Below, piece by piece: positions 9,319 through 17,798 of a stretch of 64,000 bases of DNA; position 1 is the first letter of the stretch; the number at the start of each line of letters is the position of its first letter. Source of the DNA: Dongia mobilis (GTDB lineage Bacteria > Pseudomonadota > Alphaproteobacteria > Dongiales > Dongiaceae); contig NZ_SNYW01000006.1 in assembly GCF_004363235.1 (NCBI RefSeq), positions 620,001 through 684,000 of the forward strand, given 5' to 3'. The position numbers were made by a program, and so were the translations under genes. The notes beneath the pieces were generated by a model. That model had not been told where the DNA came from. It saw only the letters and a list, made by a program, of their open reading frames with translations, and made no database searches.

Positions 9319-11034
9319 CTAGCGAACCGCTGCCTGCAGCGTATCGAACAGCTGCTGCACCACGGTCATCAAACGGGCGGATGCGGCATAGGCGTTCTGC
9401 AGCACCTGCAGATTGGCGATTTCCTCGTCCAGATTCACCGCGACATCCGCCTGGTAGCGCTGTTCGGTCTGCGTCACGCTTTCGGCGTTGAATTTGCTCT
9501 GGTCCAGGATGAACTTGGCGCCGAGCAGCGAGGTACCTACCATGCCGGTGAAGATGCCCTTGTAGGAAACGCCGGAGAGGGCGATGCCGGCGGCGGTAAA
9601 GGTGCGGTCGGTCGCGTTGAGTGCATTTACCACATCGTTGGCGGCGTTCTTCTTGAGCTGCTGGGTGCCGTCGAGAAGGGCCTGGTTGACCTGGAACGTA
9701 TAGCGGTCCGTGCCGGTGAAGAAGCTGCTGCGCAGTTCCGGCAACTCGCCATTGGCTCGGGACAGGATCGAGAACGGGACGTCGCTGGCATTGGCAACGA
9801 TCTGCAGCGAGGCGACGCCGTTGATCGCGGTCACGCCCAGCGTGGTATCGGTATTGATCCGGGCGGCGAGGCCCGCCGCGATCTGGTCGAGCGAGGTATC
9901 CGTCTCCTGCGCCGTGTAGCTGAAGATCTTGCCGTTGATCTCCACCTCGAAGATGTCACCAGGCCTGAGGTCGCCGGCGAGGAATACGGTCGAGTGCTGG
10001 GCCGAAGCCGGGGTTGCCGCGATCGTGGTCTGGAAGGATGCCTCGATGCGCAGCGAACTGCCGGCCCCGTCATAGGCGGCGCTGAAGGTGGTCGATTGGC
10101 CGATCGTGGTAGTCATCACCGAGACGACCGCATCGAGCTGCGAGCGCATCTTGCGGATGATCTCGGTCGCCGGGTCGGAACTGGCCGGCAATCCCTTGGC
10201 GCTGTTGTCGAGGCGCAGGTCGAGCAGCGCGCGAAGCTTGCCGTCCCGGAACAGCAGGTCGACCGCCTGCGTCGGGTCGTCACTGCGGAAAATGTTGACC
10301 CCGTCATAGGTGAAGCGCGAAGGCGGACCGTCGATCAGGCTGAGGCCGGAGGCGGTGAAGACGGCGATGGCGCCGTTTTCGCGCTCGACCGTCCGCACGT
10401 CGGCGTATTGCGAGATCTGCCGCACGAGAGCATCGCGCTGGTCGATCAGTTCGGTCTGGCCGGCGCTGCCGCTCTGCGAGGAACGCAGGCGCAGATTGAC
10501 CTCGAACAGCTTCTCCAGCAGGCCATTGAAGTCCTCGAGCGATCCCTCGATGTCGGTCTTGATGTCGCGGTCGATGGCATCGACCGCGCCGGCAATCCGG
10601 GCAACCTCGTCGGCCAGCTGGTCGCCGTACTGTATCACCATCTGCTGGGCGGCATCGGAATCCGGCGACGTCTGCAGGTTCTGCCACGCGGTCAGGAACT
10701 GGGTATAGAGCGTGGGCAGGCCGGCCTGGTCGGTACTGGTGCCGAGGACCTGCTGCAACTGCTGCATGTACTTGTTCTGCGCGCTGGTCGTGCCGTCCTT
10801 CGCGATCAGGCTTTCCCATTGCTTGCGCAGGCTGTCGTTGACCGCCGAGGCATAGTTGGCGATGGCCACGCCGCCGACCTGGTTTTCGCCGAGATAGATC
10901 GATTCCCGCGACAGCGACTTCTTGGTGTAATTGGGGTCGTTGGCACGGGCGATGTTGGCCGACAGGACCTGGATGTTGGCCTGATTGACCCGCAGGCTGG
11001 AAATCGCGGCATTGAGGGCGCCGGTCAGTGACAT
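9319..11034 (-). CDS. flgK: Hook-associated protein FlgK with one inserted beta-repeat
   Basis: FlgK (HAP1) is the first junction protein on the hook. The 571-residue product starts with LTGALNAAISSLRVNQANIQ and has the conserved loop ANIARANDPNYTKKS. The C-terminus is EEIANLQVLQNAYAASARLM, as in this family. Residues about 348-425 hold one copy of the beta-repeat shared with FlgL and FlgE (LAGDLRPGDIFEVEINGKIF onward). The gene sits between flgE and flgL with short spacers of 28 and 15 bp. Confidence 0.96.
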   Translation of the reverse strand: MSLTGALNAAISSLRVNQANIQVLSANIARANDPNYTKKSLSRESIYLGENQVGGVAIANYASAVNDSLRKQWESLIAKDGTTSAQNKYMQQLQQVLGTSTDQAGLPTLYTQFLTAWQNLQTSPDSDAAQQMVIQYGDQLADEVARIAGAVDAIDRDIKTDIEGSLEDFNGLLEKLFEVNLRLRSSQSGSAGQTELIDQRDALVRQISQYADVRTVERENGAIAVFTASGLSLIDGPPSRFTYDGVNIFRSDDPTQAVDLLFRDGKLRALLDLRLDNSAKGLPASSDPATEIIRKMRSQLDAVVSVMTTTIGQSTTFSAAYDGAGSSLRIEASFQTTIAATPASAQHSTVFLAGDLRPGDIFEVEINGKIFSYTAQETDTSLDQIAAGLAARINTDTTLGVTAINGVASLQIVANASDVPFSILSRANGELPELRSSFFTGTDRYTFQVNQALLDGTQQLKKNAANDVVNALNATDRTFTAAGIALSGVSYKGIFTGMVGTSLLGAKFILDQSKFNAESVTQTEQRYQADVAVNLDEEIANLQVLQNAYAASARLMTVVQQLFDTLQAAVR

Positions 11035-11062
11035 GGCGGTCTGATCCGTCCTCTAAATCAGG

Positions 11063-13336
11063 TTAACGCTTGATGTTGATGACCTCGGCCAGCATCTCGT
11101 CAGCCGTCGTGATGACGCGGGTATTGGCGGCATAGGATCGTTGCGTCACGATCATCTTCGAGAATTCCTCGGCGATGTCGACGTTCGAACCTTCCACCGC
11201 ACTGGCGCGCAGGCTACCGCCGCCGTTCTCGCCGGCACCGGCAATACGCGCCGAGCCGCTGTCGAAGGTTTCGGTGAAGGCCTGGCCGGTCTCGCGCTTC
11301 AGGCTGTTGGGATCATAGAACTGGGCGAGCGGTATCTTGAAGTAGACCCGGGTATTGCCGTTGTCGTAGTTGAGCTCGACATCGCCGTTGTCACGGATAG
11401 TCAGGTCCTTGAAGATGCCCTGCGGCAGGCCGTCCTGGGTGAAACGGCGGACGTCGATCGTCTCGCCGCCGAACTGCGTGACGCCGACCGTCGTCTGGAA
11501 CTGGCCGAGGTTCAGTTCGATGGTCTGCGGGCCGACGCCGTAATCGACCTGGAAGGTGATGATGGCGTCGTCGCCCTGGCTCTGTGCCGTCGGGGTCGTT
11601 GCGTTGCCGGTAATGTTGTAGGCGTTGCTGAGGCCGACCAGCATGCCGGCCGCCGTGCCGGTGCCGAACTGCACGTCGATGAAGGCATCCGCCGAGCCGT
11701 TGGTGGCGCTTACGGTCGCCGTGAAGGGTGTTCCGGCATCGATCGCCGTCAGCTGGATGGTGCCACCAAGCGCCGTGGCGGTGACGCCAAGGGCGGAATT
11801 GGTATTGATAAGGTTGGCGATGCCCTGGGCTACGTCGTTGAGGCTGGTTTCCGTGCCGTTGGAGACGTAGTTGATCGAAAGCGTGCCCACATTGACGGTC
11901 CAGGTATCGCCGATTTCGCTGGGTCCGACGGTGCCGGCCAAGGTGACCGTGTCGACCTGGGCGGTCGGCAGTCCATTCGGCGTGGTGTTGGCGCTGGAAG
12001 CGCCCAGGAAGTCGGTGTTGGTAACGTTGCCAGAGGTGATCACGGCATCGGTGAAGGCAAAGGCAAAGGTGCCAAGGGGCGCATCGGCATTGATCGAAAG
12101 GGTGTCGCCGTCGACGATGGAGGCGGTCACCAGCGGACCGACGGTGACGTCACCATTGATGGCGGCGATCAGCGCATCGCGCGCCTGGGCCGTGGTGTAG
12201 CCGGCGAGCGGCGCCGTTATCGTGATCGGGTTGCCGTTGATTGTGATGGTCACGTCGTCGCCGGGATTCATGGCACCCGGGAAGTCGACCACGGTCGTCT
12301 GCCCGGAGCCGGTTCCGCCGAGGGTGGCGGTATAGGGCGTGCCTGGATCGTCGGCGGTGACGTCGAAGGTGGTGGCGGTGAGGTTGCCGGCGGTGACCTG
12401 GGCGGCCAGGCCGGGATTGCCGTTGATGGCCGAAACCAGGGCCGCCCCCACCTGGGCCTGGGTATAGCCGCCGACCGGTGCGGTGACGGTGACGGAATTA
12501 GAGCCGATGGTGAAGGAGAGGGTTTGGCCGAAGGCAAGGCCGTCGGCCGGCATGGTAAAGGTGTCGATCTGGGCGACTGCCGGAACATTGGCCGTGGTGT
12601 TGGCGATGGCCATGTTCTGGTCATTGACGCCGACGATGGTACCGGACACCGGGTCCAGCGTGCTGTCAGCGGCGATGATGTCCAGCTGCCAGAGATTGTC
12701 GGCGCGCTTCACCCATTCGAGCGAAATGGTGTGCGGATTGCCGAGCGCGTCATAGACCCGGATGTTGGTGGGCGCCAGCGGCGGCTGCGGGTTCACGACG
12801 GATGAGGCTGGCAGGTTGCCGACGAATTCGAGTTCCGAGGTCGGTTCGGGCGCATCGATCGTCTGGACGATCTGGATCGGTGCCAGGCTGGCGGTGTCGG
12901 GCACGCCGGTATCCTGGTCGACTGCCCAGCCGTTCAGGAAGTAGCCGCCGTTGTTGACCAGATAGCCGTCGCGGTTGACCTCGAAGTCGCCGGCGCGGGT
13001 GTAGTACTGGATCTCGTCGAACAGGGTCTGGTTGGCGTTCTGGATCGTCGGCCGGCTGACGATGAAGAAGCCCTGGCCGCTGATCGCCATGTTCGAGATG
13101 CTTTGGGTCTGATTGACGTTGCCTTGCAGTGCGTTGGCATAGGAGGGCGAGGCGATGACGCCGCCGGGCTGGTGGAGCGCGGCATTCGACACCGTGATCA
13201 GCGTCTCGAAACGGGTGTCGATCTTCTTGTAACCCGTGGTCTGCGAATTGGCGATGTTATCGGAAATATGGCCAAGCGACCGCGACTGCGCGTTGACGCC
13301 GCTGACCGCCGTGAACATGGCCCCGAGAATGCTCAT
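11063..13336 (-). CDS. flgE: Flagellar hook protein FlgE with three inserted beta-repeats
   Basis: FlgE polymerises into the flexible hook. The N-terminus MSILGAMFTAVSGVNAQSRS with DNIANSQTTGYKK, and the C-terminus EEFSKMIVTQRSYAANTRVI with EMLAEVINIKR, are diagnostic. The preferred start is the ATG at 13336 with GAGG 8 bases upstream; a GTG at 13348 would add four residues. The 757-residue length is nearly double a typical hook protein. Residues about 255-550 contain three copies of the beta-rich repeat also found in FlgK and FlgL; the third (VDTVTLAGTVGPSEIGDTWT) is closest to the FlgL copies. The gene heads the hook operon behind a sigma-54-type promoter at 13387-13402. Confidence 0.96.
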   Translation of the reverse strand: MSILGAMFTAVSGVNAQSRSLGHISDNIANSQTTGYKKIDTRFETLITVSNAALHQPGGVIASPSYANALQGNVNQTQSISNMAISGQGFFIVSRPTIQNANQTLFDEIQYYTRAGDFEVNRDGYLVNNGGYFLNGWAVDQDTGVPDTASLAPIQIVQTIDAPEPTSELEFVGNLPASSVVNPQPPLAPTNIRVYDALGNPHTISLEWVKRADNLWQLDIIAADSTLDPVSGTIVGVNDQNMAIANTTANVPAVAQIDTFTMPADGLAFGQTLSFTIGSNSVTVTAPVGGYTQAQVGAALVSAINGNPGLAAQVTAGNLTATTFDVTADDPGTPYTATLGGTGSGQTTVVDFPGAMNPGDDVTITINGNPITITAPLAGYTTAQARDALIAAINGDVTVGPLVTASIVDGDTLSINADAPLGTFAFAFTDAVITSGNVTNTDFLGASSANTTPNGLPTAQVDTVTLAGTVGPSEIGDTWTVNVGTLSINYVSNGTETSLNDVAQGIANLINTNSALGVTATALGGTIQLTAIDAGTPFTATVSATNGSADAFIDVQFGTGTAAGMLVGLSNAYNITGNATTPTAQSQGDDAIITFQVDYGVGPQTIELNLGQFQTTVGVTQFGGETIDVRRFTQDGLPQGIFKDLTIRDNGDVELNYDNGNTRVYFKIPLAQFYDPNSLKRETGQAFTETFDSGSARIAGAGENGGGSLRASAVEGSNVDIAEEFSKMIVTQRSYAANTRVITTADEMLAEVINIKR

Positions 13337-13386
13337 CAGATACCTCACCCGTTTGGCGCAATGGGATTCCTTCTGGGGGCTCGGTA

Positions 13387-13402
13387 TGCAAACAACGGGC
13401 CA
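13387..13402 (-). promoter_or_regulatory. Sigma-54-type (-24/-12) promoter of the flgE operon
   Basis: Minus strand TGGCCCG-TTGT-TTGCA has GG at -24 and GC at -12 with correct spacing and one mismatch to TGGCACG-N4-TTGCA. It lies 51 bp upstream of the flgE start, so a transcript would begin near 13375. No activator site was identified. Confidence 0.7.
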
Positions 13403-13577
13403 AGAAAATTATCGTTGTTTGCCAAAATATTAGTCCTGCTCCGGGAAAGTGAGTGCCAGGCGCGGAGGGTGCCGCCGGGGCGAAAGGTTCCGCGTCGTGG
13501 CACAAACTGCCGGGTGCCCGGCGGCAAGGCGGCTGTGTTAAGAAGATGCCGACTTCAGGTCAAAGTGCAGGAGCAAC

Positions 13578-14645
13578 ATGGCGATCGGCGGCAGACGGGT
13601 CCTGGTGACCGGTGGTGCGGGATTCATCGGTTCGGCGCTCTGCCGCCGCCTGGTGGCGCGGGAAGGGTGCGAGACGCTCAATTTCGACAAACTGACCTAT
13701 GCCGCCAGTCTCGATTCCCTTGCGCCCGTGGCGCATGACAGGCATTACCGGCTTTCGGTCAGCGACATCTGCGACCGCGCCGCACTCGACGCCGCCTTCG
13801 CCGATTTCCGGCCGGAGATCGTCTTTCACCTGGCGGCAGAAAGCCATGTCGACCGCTCGATCGACGGGCCGGAGGCGTTCATCGAAACCAATGTGGTGGG
13901 TACCCAGCGCCTGCTCGCCGCTGCGCTGCAGTACTGGCGCGGGCTCCCCGTCGCGGCGCGGGACGCGTTCCGCTTCGTCCATGTCTCGACCGACGAGGTT
14001 TATGGCAGCCTGGGCCCGACCGGCTGCTTCACCGAGCAAAGCCCCTATCGGCCGAGTTCACCCTATGCCGCCAGCAAGGCGGCGTCCGACCATCTGGCGC
14101 TGGCCTGGCATGCAACCTACGGCCTGCCCGTCATCGTCAGCAATTGCTCGAACAATTACGGCCCTTGCCAGTTTCCGGAAAAGCTCATCCCGCACATGAT
14201 CATCCGGGCGCTGGCCGGCGATACGCTGCCGGTCTATGGAAGCGGCGAAAACGTGCGCGACTGGCTGCATGTCGAGGACCATGTGGCGGCACTGATCGCT
14301 GTCGCGACGGGCGGCCGCGCGGGCGAGAAATACAATATCGGCGGCCATCAGGAGCGGCGCAACATCGACGTGGTCGGGGCGGTTTGCGATGCGCTCGACC
14401 GGCTGCAGCCGCTCGCCGCCGGCTCCTACCGAGACCGCATCGCCTTCGTCAGCGACCGGCCGGGCCACGATTTCCGCTATGCCATCGATCCGGCCAAGGC
14501 CGAGGCGGAAATCGGCTGGCGGTCGACCATCGGGTTCGATGCCGGCATCGACCTGACCGTGCGCTGGTATCTCGACAACCAGGGCTGGTGGCGCAACATT
14601 CTTTCCGGCGGTTATCGCGCCGAGCGGCTCGGCCATAGCGCGTGA
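13578..14645 (+). CDS. rfbB: dTDP-glucose 4,6-dehydratase (RmlB/RfbB)
   Basis: This enzyme converts dTDP-glucose to dTDP-4-keto-6-deoxyglucose, the branch point to deoxysugars such as rhamnose. The 355-residue protein belongs to the extended SDR family. It has a Rossmann motif VTGGAGFIG, the catalytic STDEVYG and SSPYAASKA (Tyr-x3-Lys), and SNCSNNYGPCQFPEKLIP for substrate binding. The ATG at 13578 has AGGAG upstream. No rmlA, rmlC or rmlD is adjacent. Its place between the hook operon and several transferase genes suggests that it feeds a glycan on the flagellum or cell surface, but that is inference. Confidence 0.93.
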   Translation: MAIGGRRVLVTGGAGFIGSALCRRLVAREGCETLNFDKLTYAASLDSLAPVAHDRHYRLSVSDICDRAALDAAFADFRPEIVFHLAAESHVDRSIDGPEAFIETNVVGTQRLLAAALQYWRGLPVAARDAFRFVHVSTDEVYGSLGPTGCFTEQSPYRPSSPYAASKAASDHLALAWHATYGLPVIVSNCSNNYGPCQFPEKLIPHMIIRALAGDTLPVYGSGENVRDWLHVEDHVAALIAVATGGRAGEKYNIGGHQERRNIDVVGAVCDALDRLQPLAAGSYRDRIAFVSDRPGHDFRYAIDPAKAEAEIGWRSTIGFDAGIDLTVRWYLDNQGWWRNILSGGYRAERLGHSA

Positions 14646-14697
14646 GGCACCGCCGGGCGTCCTGACGCCGTTTACGACAAAGCCGTCGGGGCCGGCA

Positions 14698-15435
14698 CTA
14701 TTTCTCCTCCAGCTTGCCCTTCAGGTCGAAAAACAGGATGTCGCGCTGTTTCTTCGGCCCCTTGACCGGCTCGACGCCGTGGAAGCAGGCAGCCGTCTTC
14801 GGAAAGGACACGACCACATTGGGTGCATAGGGTGCCGTGTAGACATGGTCGAAATCCTCGAAGTCGAGGTGCGGCCCGCCTTCCTGGGTGAAGCGCCGGT
14901 CCTTCGGCACATAAAGCGCGGTGCCGAGCTCCTGCGAGGAATCGTCCTCGGCCAGGTAGAACAGCATGGAAACCAGCTTGGTGATGTTGTCGGTATGGGG
15001 GCCGAGGCTGTAGGTTTCCATGTCGCGCATCAGGAAGGTCTCGTGCCAGACCTTCAGCCCGCGCCCGCCGCCCTTGCCGGTGTCGCGAAAGCGCCCCTCG
15101 ATATAGGGGCGGAACAGGTTGAACACCGCGCCGGAAAACTCGCCGTCGCCCAATGTCTCGAACATGTGGCGCCAGAAATCCCGCTGCGCCGGGGCCAGGT
15201 TGGTCTTGTCGAGATCGCTTGGGAACAGGGAGAGGCGGGCGCGGGAATAGCCCGTGCCGACACGGCCCGTATCCGCCAGGACGGCATATTCCTCATGCGC
15301 CGGCAGGTTGCGCCGCAATTCCTGAAAGAAGCCGGCGGGGAAGACGTCGGTGACATAGATGTGTGCGAAGGGATAGGTCCGGATCTGGGCATTGGCGATC
15401 CGGTAGATGAGGTGGAACTTAACGTCGGAAAACAT
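14698..15435 (-). CDS. 2-oxoglutarate/Fe(II)-dependent oxygenase-like protein
   Basis: Predicted soluble, 245 residues from the ATG at 15435 (MFSDVKFHLIYRIANAQIR). A likely facial triad is visible: His147-x-Asp149 in LGPHTDNITKLVSMLFYL and His219 in TAACFHGVEP. Arg231 follows in KKQRDILFFD and could bind 2-oxoglutarate. This pattern matches prolyl-hydroxylase-like (2OG-FeII_Oxy) proteins often found in capsule or modification loci. The start overlaps the end of the FkbM methyltransferase gene by 17 bp, so the two are co-transcribed. The substrate is unknown; a sugar or a protein side chain is possible. Confidence 0.72.
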   Translation of the reverse strand: MFSDVKFHLIYRIANAQIRTYPFAHIYVTDVFPAGFFQELRRNLPAHEEYAVLADTGRVGTGYSRARLSLFPSDLDKTNLAPAQRDFWRHMFETLGDGEFSGAVFNLFRPYIEGRFRDTGKGGGRGLKVWHETFLMRDMETYSLGPHTDNITKLVSMLFYLAEDDSSQELGTALYVPKDRRFTQEGGPHLDFEDFDHVYTAPYAPNVVVSFPKTAACFHGVEPVKGPKKQRDILFFDLKGKLEEK

Positions 15436-16243
15436 ACTCGCCCACTCCGGTAAAGGCGCCCTCGGTGCGTGCCGCCCGCGCGACCTGGGCGGGATCATAG
15501 CTGAAACCCAGTTCCGACAAATGGTCCAGAATGCCGCGGTGCTCGGCCAGATGCGGGTTGATCTCGATGATCAGCGACTTCACGGCGGGATTGCGCAGCG
15601 TCTCGGCGGCGCCGGCGATCACCTTGTGCTCGAAGCCGTCGACGTCGAGCTTGATGTGGCTGGGGACCGGCATCACGCCATCCGCGATCAGTTGGTCGAT
15701 CCGGGCCGAGAAGCAGCCCTGGATGAAGGGCGATTTGCGCTGCTCCAGCTTGAAATCGACCGATTCGTCGAAACTGTGGCAGGAGCCGCCGATGGTGAAG
15801 TCCGAGAGGTGGATGGTGCTGAACTTGGCCTCGTCCGACAGCGCACAGCAGAAGGCGGTCACCCGCTCCGACAGGCTGTTGCTGACGATGTTCCGGCAGA
15901 GCAGGGCGTAGTTCTGCGATTCGGGCTCGAAGGCGAAGACCCGGGCGTCCCGGATGACGGCGGCGAACACCGTATACATGCCGACATTGGCGCCCACATC
16001 CAGCAGCGTCCCGCCCATCTCGATGGATTCCAGCCACTCGATGGTCGAGGGTTCCTTGGTGAACAGCGTCTGCACCCGCCAGAGCGGAGTCTTGCCCGGC
16101 AGGGCATAGCGCAGCTTCTTGCCCTTGTAGGGAATGCCGATCACCGGCATGCCGGCATCGTATCGCTTCACCGCCTCGATGACGCGCGGGTCGATCTGCA
16201 TATTCGGTCGCCTCGGCTCTGTCTCTGCCAGCATCTGGAGCAT
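15419..16243 (-). CDS. FkbM-family SAM-dependent methyltransferase
   Basis: The 274-residue product has the FkbM-type core: LLDVGANVGMYTVFAA (SAM-binding loop, about residues 80-95), VFAFEPESQNYALLCRNI and SHIKLDVDGFEHKVIAGA. Members methylate hydroxyl groups of sugars or lipids. The ATG at 16243 has GAGG seven bases upstream; an internal ATG at 16201 is less well placed. It is first of a two-gene unit with the oxygenase-like gene. The neighbourhood suggests O-methylation of a flagellar or surface glycan, which cannot be shown from sequence. Confidence 0.88.
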   Translation of the reverse strand: MLQMLAETEPRRPNMQIDPRVIEAVKRYDAGMPVIGIPYKGKKLRYALPGKTPLWRVQTLFTKEPSTIEWLESIEMGGTLLDVGANVGMYTVFAAVIRDARVFAFEPESQNYALLCRNIVSNSLSERVTAFCCALSDEAKFSTIHLSDFTIGGSCHSFDESVDFKLEQRKSPFIQGCFSARIDQLIADGVMPVPSHIKLDVDGFEHKVIAGAAETLRNPAVKSLIIEINPHLAEHRGILDHLSELGFSYDPAQVARAARTEGAFTGVGEYVFRR

Positions 16244-16415
16244 GCCATTACCTCAACCGTAGGGGGGCGTTAACAAATTGTCCAGATTTGGTCAGCATAA
16301 TCCGTGCCATCGGGAATCACGGACATTAAATATTGCCGGGCATTAAATGCCGGGCCGTGGCATGCTTCCTGCTTGGTTATCCGGCAGCCTTGGCACGTCA
16401 GAGATGGAGCGACAG

Positions 16416-16979
16416 ATGGCCAGCCCCAGCGGACAGATCAGCGAAGAATACCGGCGCATGCAGGAGAAATTGCACGAGAACCCCAATTACGGGGTGGCTT
16501 CGGTGCAATACGCCCCCGTTGTCGCCAAGATCATGCAGCAGACCGGGACCACCGAATTGCTGGATTACGGCGCCGGCAAGGGGCGCCTCGGCGAGACCCT
16601 GCGCCAGATCATCTCGACGCCGCTCAAAATCCATCATTACGACCCGGCGCGGCCGGAATGGGCGGCCGAGCCCAGCCCCTGCGGCTTCGTCTGCTGCATC
16701 GACGTGCTGGAGCATATCGAGCCGGATTTCCTGGACAATGTACTGGACCACCTGAAACGCCTGGTGATGAAGCGCGGCTTCTTCACCGTCCATACCGGTC
16801 CGGCCATCAAGATCCTGCCGGACGGCCGCAACGCGCATCTGATCCAGGAGCCGCCCTCCTGGTGGCTGCCGAAATTCATGGAACGCTTCGACCTCACGGT
16901 CTTCCAGAAGATGCCCCAGGGATTCTGGGTCCTGGTGGAGCGCAAGCCGGAAAAGCCGGTCCTGGTCGAGCCGGTCTGA
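16416..16979 (+). CDS. Class I SAM-dependent methyltransferase
   Basis: The product is 187 residues from the ATG at 16416, which has GGAG six bases upstream; longer in-frame starts exist at 16347 and 16404. Motif I is LLDYGAGKGRLGE, and an aspartate-containing motif IV follows as CCIDVLEHIEPDFLDNVLDH. A conserved HLIQEPPSWWLPKF segment lies near the C-terminus. Sequences like this are usually annotated only as methyltransferase-domain proteins. It is divergent from the FkbM gene and ends at a strong terminator. Its substrate is unknown; the neighbourhood points to glycan or flagellar modification. Confidence 0.75.
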   Translation: MASPSGQISEEYRRMQEKLHENPNYGVASVQYAPVVAKIMQQTGTTELLDYGAGKGRLGETLRQIISTPLKIHHYDPARPEWAAEPSPCGFVCCIDVLEHIEPDFLDNVLDHLKRLVMKRGFFTVHTGPAIKILPDGRNAHLIQEPPSWWLPKFMERFDLTVFQKMPQGFWVLVERKPEKPVLVEPV

Positions 16980-17002
16980 GCCGGTCGAGCGCTGCCGGAA
17001 CG

Positions 17003-17033
17003 AAAAAAGGGCCCGGAAATCCGGGCCCTTTTT
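17003..17033. terminator. Bidirectional rho-independent terminator
   Basis: An 8-bp perfect GC stem (GGGCCCGG/CCGGGCCC) with an AAAT loop, flanked by an A-tract on the left and a T-tract on the right. It can terminate both the methyltransferase gene ending at 16979 and the minus-strand GT8-like gene ending at 17053. Confidence 0.9.
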
Positions 17034-17052
17034 GTTGCTGCGGGCGTGGCCC

Positions 17053-17778
17053 TCAGTTGCTGAGGATGGCGTCCTTGTGCAGCTTGGCGACGCGGCCGCC
17101 GCCGGCCGTTTTCGCCGAGTGCACCGAATGCGCCATCAGTTCCTGCCAGCCGCGGGTTTGGTTGGCGGCCTGGTGTTCCGCCTTCCATTCCTCGGTGTAT
17201 TCGCTGCCCGCGGTTTCCGGGAAGATCGGCATGCCCTGGGTGTAATGCACCAGCTTGGCGTCGCTGCGCGGCGGGTCATAGCCGACCAGGTGGTTCCATT
17301 CGCGCGGCAGGTCACCGACCAGTTCCTCCGGCAGCCAGTCGAGGCCGTGCGGCGCCTTGCACTGCTTCGGATCCTCGACATAGTCCGGGGTGAGGATGCG
17401 GTTCGCCGGATGGCCGCAATTGAACAGGATCATCGAGGCCCATTCGAACCGCTTCACGTTCTTCGAGACCATGGCGGCGTAGCGGTCGTCGGTCAGGGCA
17501 AACAGCTCGGCCAGATCGGCAAGGCACAGATAGTCGATGTCCATGAACATCGCCCAGCCCTGATAGCCGCCGAGCCAGGGGGTGAGAAAGCGGCTGAAGG
17601 TGAAGGGGGTCAGGCCCTTGCGGGTCATCGGCAGGGTGGGGAGAACCAGTGGCGTGATCGCAACCGGCTTGGAGCAGCGGCGCAGGATGCTGAACTGCAG
17701 CACGTTGTAGGCGACCGCCTGGCGGTGGTCATAGCCGATGAAGATGCGCAGGGGCTGCTCGTAGGTCTGTCCGGACAT
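17053..17778 (-). CDS. GT8-like glycosyltransferase
   Basis: The 241-residue product starts with LRIFIGYDHRQAVAYNVLQF and contains FSRFLTPWLGGYQGWAMFMD followed by IDYLCLADLAELF. The DxD (Asp-Ile-Asp) in that block is the metal/nucleotide-sugar site of GT-A enzymes. The arrangement resembles family 8 (LPS galactosyl/glucosyltransferase-like) but the protein is short. The start ATG at 17778 has GGAG upstream; an upstream TTG at 17802 is unlikely. It is the last gene after flbT-flaF-unknown, so it may add sugar to a flagellar component. Confidence 0.7.
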   Translation of the reverse strand: MSGQTYEQPLRIFIGYDHRQAVAYNVLQFSILRRCSKPVAITPLVLPTLPMTRKGLTPFTFSRFLTPWLGGYQGWAMFMDIDYLCLADLAELFALTDDRYAAMVSKNVKRFEWASMILFNCGHPANRILTPDYVEDPKQCKAPHGLDWLPEELVGDLPREWNHLVGYDPPRSDAKLVHYTQGMPIFPETAGSEYTEEWKAEHQAANQTRGWQELMAHSVHSAKTAGGGRVAKLHKDAILSN

Positions 17779-17798
17779 CGCCGAAACTCCGTTATCTC

